Source: Deltaproteobacteria bacterium (GTDB taxonomy: Bacteria > Myxococcota_A > Polyangia > Polyangiales > Ga0077539). From it: a stretch of DNA of 64,000 bases. How positions within the stretch are numbered: the first letter of the stretch is position 1; every line of letters starts with the position of its first letter. This document shows positions 9,027 to 20,606 of the stretch, piece by piece. Position numbers and translations under genes: made by a program. Location of the stretch: positions 98,943 to 162,942 of the forward strand of contig CANJUR010000007.1 in the NCBI GenBank assembly GCA_947477565.1, in the 5' to 3' direction. The notes under the pieces were generated by a model. It saw nothing but the letters and a program-made list of their open reading frames with translations. It was not told where the DNA came from and searched no databases.

Positions 9027-9942
9027 CCGCGCGGCGGTAGATCTCCATCGGATCCTGGTCGGCGGGGAGGCGGGAGGCGACCCCGAGGGAGATGGTGAGC
9101 GGCATCATGGCGCCTTCGAACTCGAAACGGTGACGCTCGGTGATCTGACGGACTTTTTCCGCGGTGATATGTGCGCCGATACCGTCGATCTCAGGGAGCA
9201 TCACCGCGAACTCCTCGCCACCCATACGGCTCGCGAGATCGCCCTGGCGGAGGTTGGCCTTGAGCAGCGTAGCGAACTGTCGAAGCGCGGCGTCGCCGGC
9301 GAGGTGGCCGTGGACATCGTTGATCTTCTTGAAGTGATCGATGTCGATGACCAGCAGCGAGAGAGGCCTGGAGTGCCGGACCGAACGCGGAAACTCCCGC
9401 TGGATGGCGTCTTCGAACGCGCGGCGGTTTGGCAGATTGGTGAGGCCGTCGGTGCTCACCAGTCGGTGAATCTCCTCGTGGTAGGCGGACTCGATGTGGC
9501 CGCTCTCCAGGAACTTCAGGATGTTGCGGCCGATCTGCAGGTGGTCCCCGTGGCTGAGCTCGACGCTCCGGATGACGCGGTCGTTGACGTGGGTTCCGTT
9601 GGTGCTGCCGAGGTCGGTGATGCTCCAGGATACGGGCACGTCGGCCTCGCCCATCGTCGGATCGATGCGGCAGTGGTTGCGCGAGACGCTCTCCTCCTCG
9701 AACTGGACTTCGCTCTCCGCCGATCGGCCGATGGAGAGCGGTGTCGCACCAAGGGAGATGCGTCGGCCGATGGACTCGCCGTACATCACCACCAGGCACG
9801 CCTCGCGAACCGGTGGTTCACGACTTGGGCGGTCCCCCGATCCGCCGATCTGAAACCGACTCGTTTCACTCAGGTCCGACACCGCCACGAATGCAGTGTA
9901 CGCGCGAAAAGGCGCGACCACAGAAGTTCTCAGCACACCCAT
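8974..9942 (-). CDS. FHA-GGDEF diguanylate cyclase
   Basis: This enzyme should make cyclic di-GMP from two GTP. Residues ~50-130 form a forkhead-associated domain (LSIGRSAESEV, SVSRNHCRI, GSTNGTHVN), which binds phosphothreonine. Residues ~160-320 form the GGDEF domain, with an intact active site GGEEF and an RxxD product-inhibition site (RQGD) five residues before it. No membrane segment is seen. The build suggests that Ser/Thr phosphorylation steers cyclic di-GMP synthesis, as in other myxobacteria; the partner kinase is unknown. It is divergent from the transpeptidase gene across 81 bp. Confidence 0.93.
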   Translation of the reverse strand: MGVLRTSVVAPFRAYTAFVAVSDLSETSRFQIGGSGDRPSREPPVREACLVVMYGESIGRRISLGATPLSIGRSAESEVQFEEESVSRNHCRIDPTMGEADVPVSWSITDLGSTNGTHVNDRVIRSVELSHGDHLQIGRNILKFLESGHIESAYHEEIHRLVSTDGLTNLPNRRAFEDAIQREFPRSVRHSRPLSLLVIDIDHFKKINDVHGHLAGDAALRQFATLLKANLRQGDLASRMGGEEFAVMLPEIDGIGAHITAEKVRQITERHRFEFEGAMMPLTISLGVASRLPADQDPMEIYRRADELLFTAKRAGRNRVQS

Positions 9943-10023
9943 ATAGAGCGCGGACAGGACGGCTTGTGACGTCTGTCATGAAGTTGACCGGGAGGCCCAC
10001 AGTTCGCTAACGCCCCGCGCACG

Positions 10024-11274
10024 ATGGTAGATCGAAGGCACGCAATGGCGCTGCTGGGAGTGGTCGGTGCTTCTGTGCCGTTTGTCGCGCTGCGGCACAA
10101 TGCGGATGCGCAACGCACGCAGGACCGTGATGCTTCGTCCGAGGTGGCAGACGGGGGCGTCGGTCGCGGCCGGCCGAGGGGTGCGCCGACGCCGATCACC
10201 GCGGTCGTCGAGGGCCTCGACCCCTCTCGCGCGCGGCGCGAGCGCGGCGGTGATTACGGAGTAGACCTGCCCGGCGGGCGGCACGCGACGCTCACGCTCG
10301 AGCCCGCGTGGCAGCGCGCGACGACGGCCCTGCTCCAGCGGTATGCGCTCCCCATGGCCGGCGTGGTGCTGCTCGATACGGCGACCGGTCGGGTGCTGGT
10401 GTGGGCCTCGCGGGGCGGCGCCCCGGGGCAGGACATCGCGCGAGTCGCAGAGGCGCCGGCGGCCAGCGTGTTCAAGATCGTGACTGCGTCGGCGTTGCTG
10501 GAGGAGGGCTTCTCCGAGCGAACCCCGACCTGCTGGTCCGGCGGCTTTCATTCGCTGACGCTGCGCGACCTGATGAGCAACCCCAGCCGGGATCGGGACT
10601 GCAACACGCTCCCGGAGGCCTTCGCGCGCTCGATCAACACGGTCTTCGCGCGACGGGCGCTGGAGTTGTTGAACCCCGACCGGATCCAATCGATGGCTCG
10701 GCAGTGGGGCTTCTTCGAAGGGGTGCCCTTCGACGCGCCGGTGGCGCCGAGCGAACTGACTGTCCCCTCGGAGACGCTGGCCTTCGCGCGCACCGCTGCG
10801 GGCTTCTGGAACAGCACCCTTTCTCCCCTCCACGGCGCGCTCCTCGCGCAGGGCATCGCGCGGGGCGGCGAGATGACCCGCCCATGGATCGTGTCGTCGA
10901 TCCAGGGTCCGCACGGGGAGACGCTGGCGGTGGGGGGCGAGCACGTGTGGCGCCGCGCGGTGAGTCCCGAGGTGGCCGCGACGCTCGGGCGTGCGATGGC
11001 TCGCACTGTCAGCGAGGGCACTGGCTTTCACGGCTTCCACGACGACGCCGGCCGGGCCTACCTCGAGGGCATCAACGTCGGCGGCAAGACTGGCACCCTC
11101 ACCGGCACCGATCCCTTTCGCGCCTTCACCTGGTTTGTCGGCAACGCCGAGGGCGCGGGCCGCCGGCTCTCGATCGCTGTGATGGTCGCCAATGGTCCGC
11201 TCTGGCGCGTGAAGGCGCCGACCATCGCCCGTCAAGTCCTGCAGATCGCCCTGCGCGGTCGCGCCACGGACTGA
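10024..11274 (+). CDS. Penicillin-binding transpeptidase-domain protein
   Basis: A 416-residue secreted or anchored protein. The N-terminus (RRHAMALLGVVGASVPF) is a signal sequence with an Arg pair, so Tat export is possible. The three transpeptidase motifs are present: SVFK (Ser148/Lys151), SIN (Ser203) and KTG (Lys355). The dimerisation or pedestal domain of class B PBPs is missing, so only the catalytic domain is present. It should cross-link peptidoglycan or act as a related acyl-serine enzyme. There is no division or elongation cluster nearby. The gene stands alone, upstream of a repeat-bearing convergent gap. Confidence 0.85.
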   Translation: MVDRRHAMALLGVVGASVPFVALRHNADAQRTQDRDASSEVADGGVGRGRPRGAPTPITAVVEGLDPSRARRERGGDYGVDLPGGRHATLTLEPAWQRATTALLQRYALPMAGVVLLDTATGRVLVWASRGGAPGQDIARVAEAPAASVFKIVTASALLEEGFSERTPTCWSGGFHSLTLRDLMSNPSRDRDCNTLPEAFARSINTVFARRALELLNPDRIQSMARQWGFFEGVPFDAPVAPSELTVPSETLAFARTAAGFWNSTLSPLHGALLAQGIARGGEMTRPWIVSSIQGPHGETLAVGGEHVWRRAVSPEVAATLGRAMARTVSEGTGFHGFHDDAGRAYLEGINVGGKTGTLTGTDPFRAFTWFVGNAEGAGRRLSIAVMVANGPLWRVKAPTIARQVLQIALRGRATD

Positions 11275-11310
11275 TCCCCTGCCGCGGCACTCGCTGCGGT
11301 GCTTCTCCCC

Positions 11311-11494
11311 CAAACAATCAGTTATCCCCGGCGCCCGCCATCAGGCACCGCCGATACACCGGCGTATCGCGGACGGCTCTACACGATCACCGCCGATACA
11401 CCGGCGTATCGCGGACGGCTCTACACGATCACCGCCGAGACACCGGCGTATCGCGGGCGGTGCCTGGGGCGGTCCCAGGATACATTGCTGTATC
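11311..11494. repeat. Tandem 42-bp array of GATAC-N6-GTATC palindromes
   Basis: The convergent gap 11275-11569 holds two near-identical 42-bp units and a third close one, starting at 11346, 11388 and 11430. Each contains GATAC-ACCGGC-GTATC (third copy GAGAC), flanked by CCGC/GCGG that extends the inverted repeat. Exactly 42 bp further, 11479-11494 has GATAC-ATTGCT-GTATC, with the arms kept and the centre changed. A weak copy (7 of 10 arm bases) lies 42 bp before the first, at 11311. A frame open through it would encode 14-residue repeats, but I see no start or composition that supports a gene. Confidence 0.85.
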
Positions 11495-11569
11495 TGCGAA
11501 CGCCCGAAGGGTCAGTTTGTAGAAGGGAGTTGGAGGGAAGGCGAAGCGTAAGGAAGAGGGGTCGAGTCG

Positions 11570-12349
11570 TTACGGATGCGCGGGGGGCGCCTCGCGGCGC
11601 ACCACGATCGCTGGCATGCGCTCGCGGTTTTCGAAGTCAGCGCGGTAAGCACTTGCCTCGCGAAGGTTGTTGAACGGACCCACCCGCACGCGGTGCCACA
11701 CCACGTTGTTCGGGTCCGTCGCGGGAGGTGCCACGAACGCCCGGTGGCCGCGATCACGCAGGCGCTGGGCGAAGGTTTGAGCGTGTGCCGAAGCCCGAAA
11801 CGAGCTTACCTGAACGGTAAAAGCCCCTTCGCTCCCGGCCGCGACGGGGGTGCCGCGCGGCATCGTGGCGGTGGTACCGACGGTGCCGGCGTTGATCAAC
11901 GCGGCTTCGCTGATGCGCACGCCGAACCCCCCGAGGGGCGAGGCGCTCTGTGGCAGCAGCACCGGCCGGTGCGAGGCGTCCACCAACGAGGGGCCGGACA
12001 GTAGTTGAGTGGTCGCGGCGGCCACGGAGCCAATCGCGGTGGTGGTCGGCGCGGTCGGGCCTACGTGCCCCGTGCCCGCGGGGCTACCCGTGAGGCGATT
12101 GGCGTACGTGAGGTTTGCCGTCGTCGAGAGTTCCGGGTGCTGCGCGAGGCGGTCGAGTTGCGCCAGCGGATCTTCCCGCGGGGTCGGTCGCGCGTCCCCT
12201 GCTTCGCGGCCCACCATCACACCGACCGCGAAGAGCACGCAGGCGGAGGCGATGGCGCCGAGGGCAATGGACATCAACCGCGACGAGTGACTGACATCAT
12301 CGCGTTCCTGGATCTTGTCGAGGTCACGCATGGAACCCACTGCGTCCAT
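11570..12349 (-). CDS. SPOR-domain membrane protein
   Basis: The protein has a short cytoplasmic N-terminus, one membrane helix (about residues 25-48, SIALGAIASACVLFAVGVMV), a variable periplasmic linker, and a C-terminal SPOR domain (FTVQVSSFRASAHAQTFAQRL ... VRVGPFNNLREASAYRADF). SPOR domains bind denuded glycan strands at the division septum. I chose ATG 12349, but an in-frame GTG at 12403 and an ATG at 12331 are possible. It is convergent with the transpeptidase gene across the palindrome array. A cell-wall role at division is inferred. Confidence 0.85.
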   Translation of the reverse strand: MDAVGSMRDLDKIQERDDVSHSSRLMSIALGAIASACVLFAVGVMVGREAGDARPTPREDPLAQLDRLAQHPELSTTANLTYANRLTGSPAGTGHVGPTAPTTTAIGSVAAATTQLLSGPSLVDASHRPVLLPQSASPLGGFGVRISEAALINAGTVGTTATMPRGTPVAAGSEGAFTVQVSSFRASAHAQTFAQRLRDRGHRAFVAPPATDPNNVVWHRVRVGPFNNLREASAYRADFENRERMPAIVVRREAPPAHP

Positions 12350-12445
12350 GGCCAAGGGCTTCGCTCCTGTGCATTGCGAATCGGATTGATTCGCTGCACC
12401 CACCTTTCGTCCATGCGCCCACGGGCGTCACATTTTCGGCAATCA

Positions 12446-12880
12446 CTACCGGGGCATTCCCACCACGAGGGTGCGCGGCAAGGACACCTCGTTCGTGGGC
12501 GACGCCTGAATCTGAAATAGGCTGATCGTGTCGCCGACCCTCGGTGCGAGCACGGTCATCGTGCCGCGCACGCGCACCGGTCCGAGCACCACGCGCCAGA
12601 CGCCGGCGGCGTTGGCGGAGGTGCCGACCAGCAGCGACTCCCCGGTCGGTGCGCTCGCGTGGGGCGCGATGTCCTCGACGATCACCTGAGCATCAGGCAG
12701 CGCGAGTCCGTCCAGCGTCACGATCACCCCGCCTTGTGGGCATTCGATCAGCGGGCAGTCCGCGACCGTGATCCCTGAGACGCTCGGTGGTGGCAGCGGG
12801 AGCGAGCGCTGAATGCATCCCGACGCGGCGCCGAGGATCGAAGAGCACAGCAGCAGGAAGAGGGGGCGGGTGGGTAGCAC
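12446..12880 (-). CDS. Small lipoprotein, unknown function
   Basis: A 144-residue frame starting at GTG 12880 (MLPTRPLFLLLCSSILGAASGC) has a clear type II signal peptide and lipobox. The mature part has a conserved-looking CPLIECPQGG segment and alternating hydrophobics such as VIVTLDGLALPDAQVIVED, suggesting an Ig-like or carboxypeptidase-regulatory-like beta fold. The frame stays open far upstream across gyrA, but that part is antisense shadow. The start is uncertain because no ribosome site is convincing. It is divergent from gyrA, with its 3' end close to the SPOR gene start. Confidence 0.6.
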   Translation of the reverse strand: MLPTRPLFLLLCSSILGAASGCIQRSLPLPPPSVSGITVADCPLIECPQGGVIVTLDGLALPDAQVIVEDIAPHASAPTGESLLVGTSANAAGVWRVVLGPVRVRGTMTVLAPRVGDTISLFQIQASPTNEVSLPRTLVVGMPR

Positions 12881-12963
12881 AGGGACGAAGCCTAGCAGCG
12901 AGCGTTCCGACCGGGGTTCGCGCGGGATGTCAGGGCTGCGGAGAGCGAGCGCTGCCAGTGAGA

Positions 12964-12983
12964 GTTGACGGGTGCTCGTCAAC
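12964..12983. promoter_or_regulatory. Inverted repeat GTTGACG-N6-CGTCAAC upstream of gyrA
   Basis: Perfect 7-bp arms with a 6-bp centre lie in the 198-bp gap between the small lipoprotein gene and gyrA. The arms contain TTGACG, a possible -35 hexamer on both strands, but no good -10 follows at 17 bp on either strand. It fits an operator for a dimeric regulator of either gene; the regulator is unknown. Confidence 0.4.
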
Positions 12984-13078
12984 CGTGGTTGGCGATGACA
13001 TATCCTGACCGATCTCCGCACTATCGGGAACACTTCAAAATGGAGCTTTTCGGCGGGGTCTGCTAGACCCTGCGCGCC

Positions 13079-15715
<2,637 letters not shown>

Positions 15716-15730
15716 CGGGGCTAAGGAACC

Positions 15731-16660
15731 TTGGGACGCGTTTACACGGCAGGTAAACGGGCGGTGTCGGCGGCGGTGCTGCTGTGTGGGGCTGAGAGCC
15801 TCGCACAGGAGGTTCCTGCCGCGCCGTGGGCACGGTCCCCGGTGGCTGCGGTGCCGATGGCGGGGGGGGAACTCCGAGCCGTTTCGGGGGTGGTGCGGTG
15901 GCCGTCAGCGCGGGCTTTGGTTGCGCGGCGCGAGACGGGAGTGCCTTTGCGGCCGGTGCAGCGCGGGTCGGATGACCCGGGGATGACCCAGCACTTCCAG
16001 ATGCCCTCCGCGGTGCTCCTGCGGTACGGGGACTTCGCGGGGATGTACCTCACGCACCTCGGGTGGGTGGGGTTGCGTCGCGGGCTCACGCGGTCCATCG
16101 ACGTCGGGGTCGGGTTGCCGTTTTATTTCCTCGGGGTGTCCGTCGATGCGCGGGTGGCTTTCGTCCAACGGGAGGGCTTCGCGGCGGCGTGGTGGGCCTA
16201 CGCCACGGTACCCTTCGTGGGCCAGGGTGACCGACCTGCGAGCCAGTTGGGGTTCACCTGGTCGTACGCTGGACTCGGCTGGGCCACCGGCCCGCTCGTC
16301 TCTCTCTGGAACAACCGGATCGGCGTCCATGCAGGAGTCCACCTGGCGCAGCGCACGGGCCTCGGTGGGGCCTGGCTGCTCAGCCATGTGACCGCCGATG
16401 TGCGGCTCGTCGAGGGAATCAAGCTGCTCGTGCAGGCCGTGTCCTTCAACGAACTCTCGCTGGAGAAGAGCGACAACGCGCGGCCGCTGATCGGCAACGG
16501 ATCGGCCCGCTGGCTGCCCTACGCGCTCGCCGGCGTGCGCTTCTACACGCGGCGTTTCTCCGCAGACATGGGGGCGATGGCACCGTTGTCGCGCGATTGT
16601 CCGTTGTGGTCCGAGCGGCTGGCGGTCATCCCGTGGGTCGCGCTCACGCACCGGTTCTGA
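15731..16660 (+). CDS. Putative outer-membrane beta-barrel protein
   Basis: The start is TTG 15731, with AAGGA just upstream, 15 bases after gyrA. The first ~25 residues are a signal peptide (AAVLLCGAESLAQ). The rest alternates short amphipathic strands rich in Gly, Trp, Tyr and Val (LRYGDFAGMYLTHLGWVGL, VGVGLPFYFLGV) and ends in Phe, the usual terminal residue for the BAM assembly machine. No family is recognised. Substrate and role are unknown; possible co-expression with gyrA is inferred only from spacing. Confidence 0.6.
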   Translation: MGRVYTAGKRAVSAAVLLCGAESLAQEVPAAPWARSPVAAVPMAGGELRAVSGVVRWPSARALVARRETGVPLRPVQRGSDDPGMTQHFQMPSAVLLRYGDFAGMYLTHLGWVGLRRGLTRSIDVGVGLPFYFLGVSVDARVAFVQREGFAAAWWAYATVPFVGQGDRPASQLGFTWSYAGLGWATGPLVSLWNNRIGVHAGVHLAQRTGLGGAWLLSHVTADVRLVEGIKLLVQAVSFNELSLEKSDNARPLIGNGSARWLPYALAGVRFYTRRFSADMGAMAPLSRDCPLWSERLAVIPWVALTHRF

Positions 16661-16663
16661 TCT

Positions 16664-17227
16664 TTGGAGGGCGTCGATCGCAAACGGTACGAGCGCCTCC
16701 TGGAAGACCTCGTGCGGAGGGCGGTTCCGGTGAGCATTCGGCCGAAGAGTTCTTCGAGGGTGCAGACGTTGATCGGCCACGCGCTCCGTGTGCTCACCCT
16801 CGGGGGGCAGGATCGTTACCTGAGTGAGTATGTCACCACTCTCGGGACGACCATCTGGGTGCCCGCCTCCTGGGAGCGCTGGTCGTACCGGTCGCGCTAC
16901 AAGGTTCTTCGGCACGAGTTGGTACACGTGCAGCAGTTCGAGCGCTTCACCTGGGTCGGGATGGTGCTGATCTACGGGTTCTTTCCGCTGCCGGCGGGGC
17001 TCGCCTGGGGGCGGGCGGTGCTCGAATGGGAGGCCTACGCGGTCACCCTCGAAGTCGAAGCCGAACTCGACGGGCTCGCCGCGGCATCCGATCCGGCGCT
17101 GCACGAGGAGATCGTGCGTCGCTTCACCGGGCCTGATTACGGCTGGATGTGGCCCTTCGAGGGGTGGGTCCGGCGACGGATCGTAGAGACCGTCGTTGCA
17201 ATCTCGCGGCGACGCCCACTGCCCTGA
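16664..17227 (+). CDS. HELVH-motif putative zinc metalloprotein
   Basis: A 187-residue frame with RHELVHVQQFERF near the middle, a HExxH zinc motif followed by Gln-Gln as in several small membrane-linked metallopeptidase-like families. A hydrophobic stretch (FTWVGMVLIYGFFPLPAGLAWG) comes right after it, then AVLEWEAYA, which could give the third, Glu ligand. The drawn start TTG 16664 is uncertain; GTG 16730 has GGAGG nine bases before it and may be real. It lies 3 bases after the outer-membrane gene and 16 bases before the Hsp70 gene. A protease role is inferred from the motif only. Confidence 0.6.
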   Translation: MEGVDRKRYERLLEDLVRRAVPVSIRPKSSSRVQTLIGHALRVLTLGGQDRYLSEYVTTLGTTIWVPASWERWSYRSRYKVLRHELVHVQQFERFTWVGMVLIYGFFPLPAGLAWGRAVLEWEAYAVTLEVEAELDGLAAASDPALHEEIVRRFTGPDYGWMWPFEGWVRRRIVETVVAISRRRPLP

Positions 17228-17243
17228 TAGAGTCGCAGCCACG

Positions 17244-20030
17244 ATGGCCGCACCCGCTGTAGGAATCGACCTTGGCACCACCAACTCCGTGGTTGCTGTT
17301 TCTGTCGGGGGTCGCCCCCATGTGCTCACGGACGCGAGCGGCGCCACGCTGATCCCGTCCGTCGTCTCCTTCGCGGAGAATGGCGAGCGCATCGTGGGGA
17401 GGGCCGCACGCATGCGTCGGTCGATCGACCCTCGCAACACCGTCTATTCGGTGAAGCGACTCCTGGGTCGGCCCTTCAAGAGCGAGGAGGTACGCCGGGC
17501 GCGGTCGCGCATGCCTTTCGATCTCAAGGAAGGCGCAGACAGCTCGGTGATCGTGTCGACTCGCGGGGGCGATCACGCGCTGCCCGAGATCTCGGCCATG
17601 GTGCTGCGCGAGGCGAAGCGCATCGCTGAGATGGGCCTCCAGGAAAAGGTCGAACGTTGTGTGATTACCGTGCCCGCGAACTTCAACGAGCTACAGCGCT
17701 CGAGCACGAAGGTCGCGGGGCGCATCGCCGAACTCGAGGTGGTGCGCATTCTCAATGAGCCCACCGCGGCGGCGCTCGCGTACGGCTATGGCCGGGGTAC
17801 GCGGGAGAAGATCTGCATCTACGACTTCGGCGGCGGAACCTTCGATGTCACGCTGCTCGAACTCTCCGGCAACGTGTTCGAGGTGCTTGCGACTGCAGGA
17901 GATACCTTCCTCGGTGGCGACGACATCGACGTCGCGATCGCCGACTCGCTACTGCAGCCCTTTCAGCGCACGACGTCACTCGACCCACTGCAAGATCGCG
18001 TGCTTTACGACATCCTTCGCGATGCTGCCGAGACCGCGAAGTGCGACCTTTCCGCGCGCGAGGCCAGTCGCATCAACATCGATATCACCCTGCCCTCGGG
18101 GATGCCGGTGAAGTTCGCTCAGGGCCTCTCTCGAACGGAACTCGAGAGACTTTCGGCGCCGTTTGTCTCGCGCACCTTCGACGTGTGCTCCGAGGCACTC
18201 AAACTCGCGGGGCTCCGACCGGGTGATCTCACCGCGGTGATTCTCGTCGGCGGCAGCACGCGTATCCCGACGGTGCGACAGCGGGTGACGGCGTTTTTCG
18301 GCCGCGAGCCACTCACCAACCTGCCGCCCGAAGAGGTTGTCGCCCTCGGGGCGTCGATTCTGGCGGAAGCGCTCACCGGAGGGGCGCGCAAGGCGCCCAA
18401 TACCCGACCCATCACGGGCACGCACAACTCGGTGCGCACAGGGTCCGCGTCGAGCGCGCGCCTGGGGGCCGTGGCGGCGGGCGTTCCGGGCGCACAGGTG
18501 ACCGAGAACGGCGCGGCGACCAACCGCACCACGCTGACCGGTGTCGGCGAGGATTCGGGCGCCCATACCCTACCGAAGGTTCCTCCCGCGGGGATGGTCC
18601 CGCCGGCCATACCGAACAGCGACCTCCGTGGAAACGCGTCTCCTCCGCCTCTCCCGGGACGTTCGCCGGTCGTGGCAAAGGTGCCCGCTCGCCCGATGGA
18701 ACTCGACGACCCCTTCTCGGACATGGGCGACGCCACCGTGATGCAGCCGTCGCCGATGGAGCGAACCGTCGCCCAGGAGGCTCCCGGCGGCCTCGGGACG
18801 CTCGATGAGCCATCGTTCATGGGTCGCCTCAACAACGGCGAGGCCACCGTGGCGGTGCAGGTCGCGGCGTTTAATCTCGACGATCCCTCGATGGTCGGCC
18901 CGCTGCCGACTTCGCAACAGAACATTGCCGTCGCCGCGCGGCAGGCGCCGGTCCAGCAGCAACTCGTGACTCCGCCGCCGCTCAGCCGAACCAACACGTC
19001 AAAGCCGCCGGCCGCATCGTCGGTTCGTCCGCCGCCGCCACCGTCGTCGGCGGGGCTGCGTCCGGAGATCGCGTCGGCCTTGTCGCCAGCCATTGCGGCC
19101 GCGATCAGCGCGCCGCGTTCGACGGTCGATTCGGGCGCCAACCCAGGCCGCACCCGCGAGCAGTCGGTACCGTCTTTCAACCTCGACGACGGGGTGATCT
19201 CGGGGGGCGATCGATCGAGTCCGGGGGTGCGGTTTGGCTCCGACGCTTCCGTTCCAGGTGTGCGGGTCGAGGCTTCGAGCCCTGGGGTGAAGTTTGGGGC
19301 AGATCACAGGGCGGACGAGGTCTCGATCCCGTCGTTTCGCATCGACACCGAGGAGATCTTTGGGAGTTCTGCGGGTTCTGCGACGACCATCATTGCGACC
19401 CCTCCGCTTGGTGCGTCCGACGATGAGCAGACGCGTGCGATGCCCGTGGCGGGCAACATCACCCAGCGCGTTGCAGCGGTGGCCCCAGCCGTGGTCGCTA
19501 TACCCAGTAGTGGCCCACGAATCGCGCCGCCGCCGGCCGCTTTCTCCTCGCAGCCGCAGCCACATGGATCAATCGCACCGTCTCCGAGCAGCACGCGCCC
19601 GATGGCCGCGCCGTTGCTCCTAGACGTGACGCCGTTCAGCCTCGGGGTGGAGACCGCGGGTGGGATCTGCGAGGCCGTAATTCGTCGCAATTCGACCATT
19701 CCCGTGGAGCAGACGCGCAATTTCGCTACCACCCACGACCAGCAAGACTCTGTGGTCATCCGTATCGCTCAGGGTGAGTCACGGAAGTTTCAAGACAACC
19801 AGGCGTTGGGCGAACTCGAACTCACCGAACTCCGACCCGCACCCCGCGGCGAGGTCGTGGTCGCGGTGACCTTCGAACTCGAAGCCGATGGGACGCTCCG
19901 CGTTCGCGCCAAGGACCTCGACAACGGTCGCGAGCAGGTGGTGCGCGTAAATCTCCTGACCATCCCGTCGGAGCACGACCAGGCAGACATGGTTGCGCGC
20001 AGTCGCGGCGCCGTGGTTCCGGTGCCCTGA
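17244..20030 (+). CDS. Hsp70-type chaperone with long insert and no lid
   Basis: 928 residues against ~640 in DnaK. Residues 1-380 are a full Hsp70 ATPase domain: [38 protein letters not shown] and [13 protein letters not shown]. Residues ~380-790 are a Pro/Ala/Ser/Thr-rich, probably disordered insert. It holds five short acidic-hydrophobic motifs of the type LDDPSMVG (starting at 487, 520, 545, 647 and 700) and three SxPGV[RK] repeats. Residues ~790-918 are the beta substrate-binding domain ([14 protein letters not shown]). The alpha-helical lid is missing. The start ATG 17244 is fixed by the conserved N-terminus. Its stop overlaps the start of the J-protein gene (TGATG), pointing to a dedicated pair. 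Confidence 0.9.
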   Translation: MAAPAVGIDLGTTNSVVAVSVGGRPHVLTDASGATLIPSVVSFAENGERIVGRAARMRRSIDPRNTVYSVKRLLGRPFKSEEVRRARSRMPFDLKEGADSSVIVSTRGGDHALPEISAMVLREAKRIAEMGLQEKVERCVITVPANFNELQRSSTKVAGRIAELEVVRILNEPTAAALAYGYGRGTREKICIYDFGGGTFDVTLLELSGNVFEVLATAGDTFLGGDDIDVAIADSLLQPFQRTTSLDPLQDRVLYDILRDAAETAKCDLSAREASRINIDITLPSGMPVKFAQGLSRTELERLSAPFVSRTFDVCSEALKLAGLRPGDLTAVILVGGSTRIPTVRQRVTAFFGREPLTNLPPEEVVALGASILAEALTGGARKAPNTRPITGTHNSVRTGSASSARLGAVAAGVPGAQVTENGAATNRTTLTGVGEDSGAHTLPKVPPAGMVPPAIPNSDLRGNASPPPLPGRSPVVAKVPARPMELDDPFSDMGDATVMQPSPMERTVAQEAPGGLGTLDEPSFMGRLNNGEATVAVQVAAFNLDDPSMVGPLPTSQQNIAVAARQAPVQQQLVTPPPLSRTNTSKPPAASSVRPPPPPSSAGLRPEIASALSPAIAAAISAPRSTVDSGANPGRTREQSVPSFNLDDGVISGGDRSSPGVRFGSDASVPGVRVEASSPGVKFGADHRADEVSIPSFRIDTEEIFGSSAGSATTIIATPPLGASDDEQTRAMPVAGNITQRVAAVAPAVVAIPSSGPRIAPPPAAFSSQPQPHGSIAPSPSSTRPMAAPLLLDVTPFSLGVETAGGICEAVIRRNSTIPVEQTRNFATTHDQQDSVVIRIAQGESRKFQDNQALGELELTELRPAPRGEVVVAVTFELEADGTLRVRAKDLDNGREQVVRVNLLTIPSEHDQADMVARSRGAVVPVP

Positions 20031-20545
20031 TGCTGTCGGACAAGGTCCTCGCGGAGAACCTCGACCGCATCGATTACTACACCCTCCTGGGCGTAGCCCG
20101 GGACGCGCCGCTCGCGCAGATTCGCGATGCTTTCCACAAGTTCGCGATCCGGTTTCACCCCGACCAGCATATCGGCGACCTGGAGACCCAACACCGGATG
20201 CTCAGGGTGTTCAAGCGTGGCTCCGAGGGCTATCGCGTGCTGCTCGACCCGGTGCTCCGGGCCCGCTACGACGCAGCGATCGCGCGCGGTGAGTCGCGGC
20301 TCTCGCCCGACGCTGAGCGCACGAAGGTTGTCGGCGAGGCGAAGGTCGGATCGGTCGCCGATGAGGTGCTCCCCTCCGACCTGCAGCCGCTGTACGCACA
20401 GATCGCGGACAGTCTTCGGCGGGGCGATGTGAAGAACGCGAAGGCATTCATGATGTTGTTGGGTCGTAAGTCCAACCATCCGAAGGTGCAGGCGCTCGCC
20501 CGCGAGGTGCTAGAAGCCGAGCAGAAGCTCATGCGTCGTCGCTGA
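20030..20545 (+). CDS. J-domain co-chaperone
   Basis: 171 residues. Residues ~14-85 form a J domain (DYYTLLGVARDAPLAQIRDAF) with the essential HPD motif at His43-Pro-Asp (RFHPDQ), which stimulates Hsp70 ATPase. There is no Gly/Phe linker or zinc domain. The C-terminal ~75 residues are an unknown helical module that looks TPR-like (LYAQIADSLRRGDVKNAKAFMMLLGR). The ATG overlaps the Hsp70 stop by one base, so translation is probably coupled. The J domain is the obvious partner of that Hsp70; the target of the tail is unknown. Confidence 0.9.
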   Translation: MLSDKVLAENLDRIDYYTLLGVARDAPLAQIRDAFHKFAIRFHPDQHIGDLETQHRMLRVFKRGSEGYRVLLDPVLRARYDAAIARGESRLSPDAERTKVVGEAKVGSVADEVLPSDLQPLYAQIADSLRRGDVKNAKAFMMLLGRKSNHPKVQALAREVLEAEQKLMRRR

Positions 20546-20567
20546 ATGTAGGAGTGAGCGTGGGGGA

Positions 20568-20589
20568 GATCGTATGGATACGTACGATC
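20568..20589. terminator. 22-bp inverted repeat between J-protein and pspA genes
   Basis: GATCGTATG-N4-CGTACGATC lies in the 61-bp gap between two convergent genes. The arms pair over 9 bp with one G-T wobble. The same element, with perfect arms, occurs at 45502-45523 in another convergent gap. There is no U-tract. A bidirectional terminator is the simplest reading; a binding site is the alternative. Confidence 0.5.
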
Positions 20590-20606
20590 AGAGAGTGGGT
20601 TGAAAA

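Noticed and set aside
11346..11494. Possible CRISPR array
   Set aside because: Units are contiguous 42-bp tandem copies without unique spacers, and no cas gene is near.
11299..11673. Short protein of 14-residue repeats in the transpeptidase gap
   Set aside because: The frame arises only because the repeat is 42 bp; it has no ribosome site and runs into the SPOR gene.
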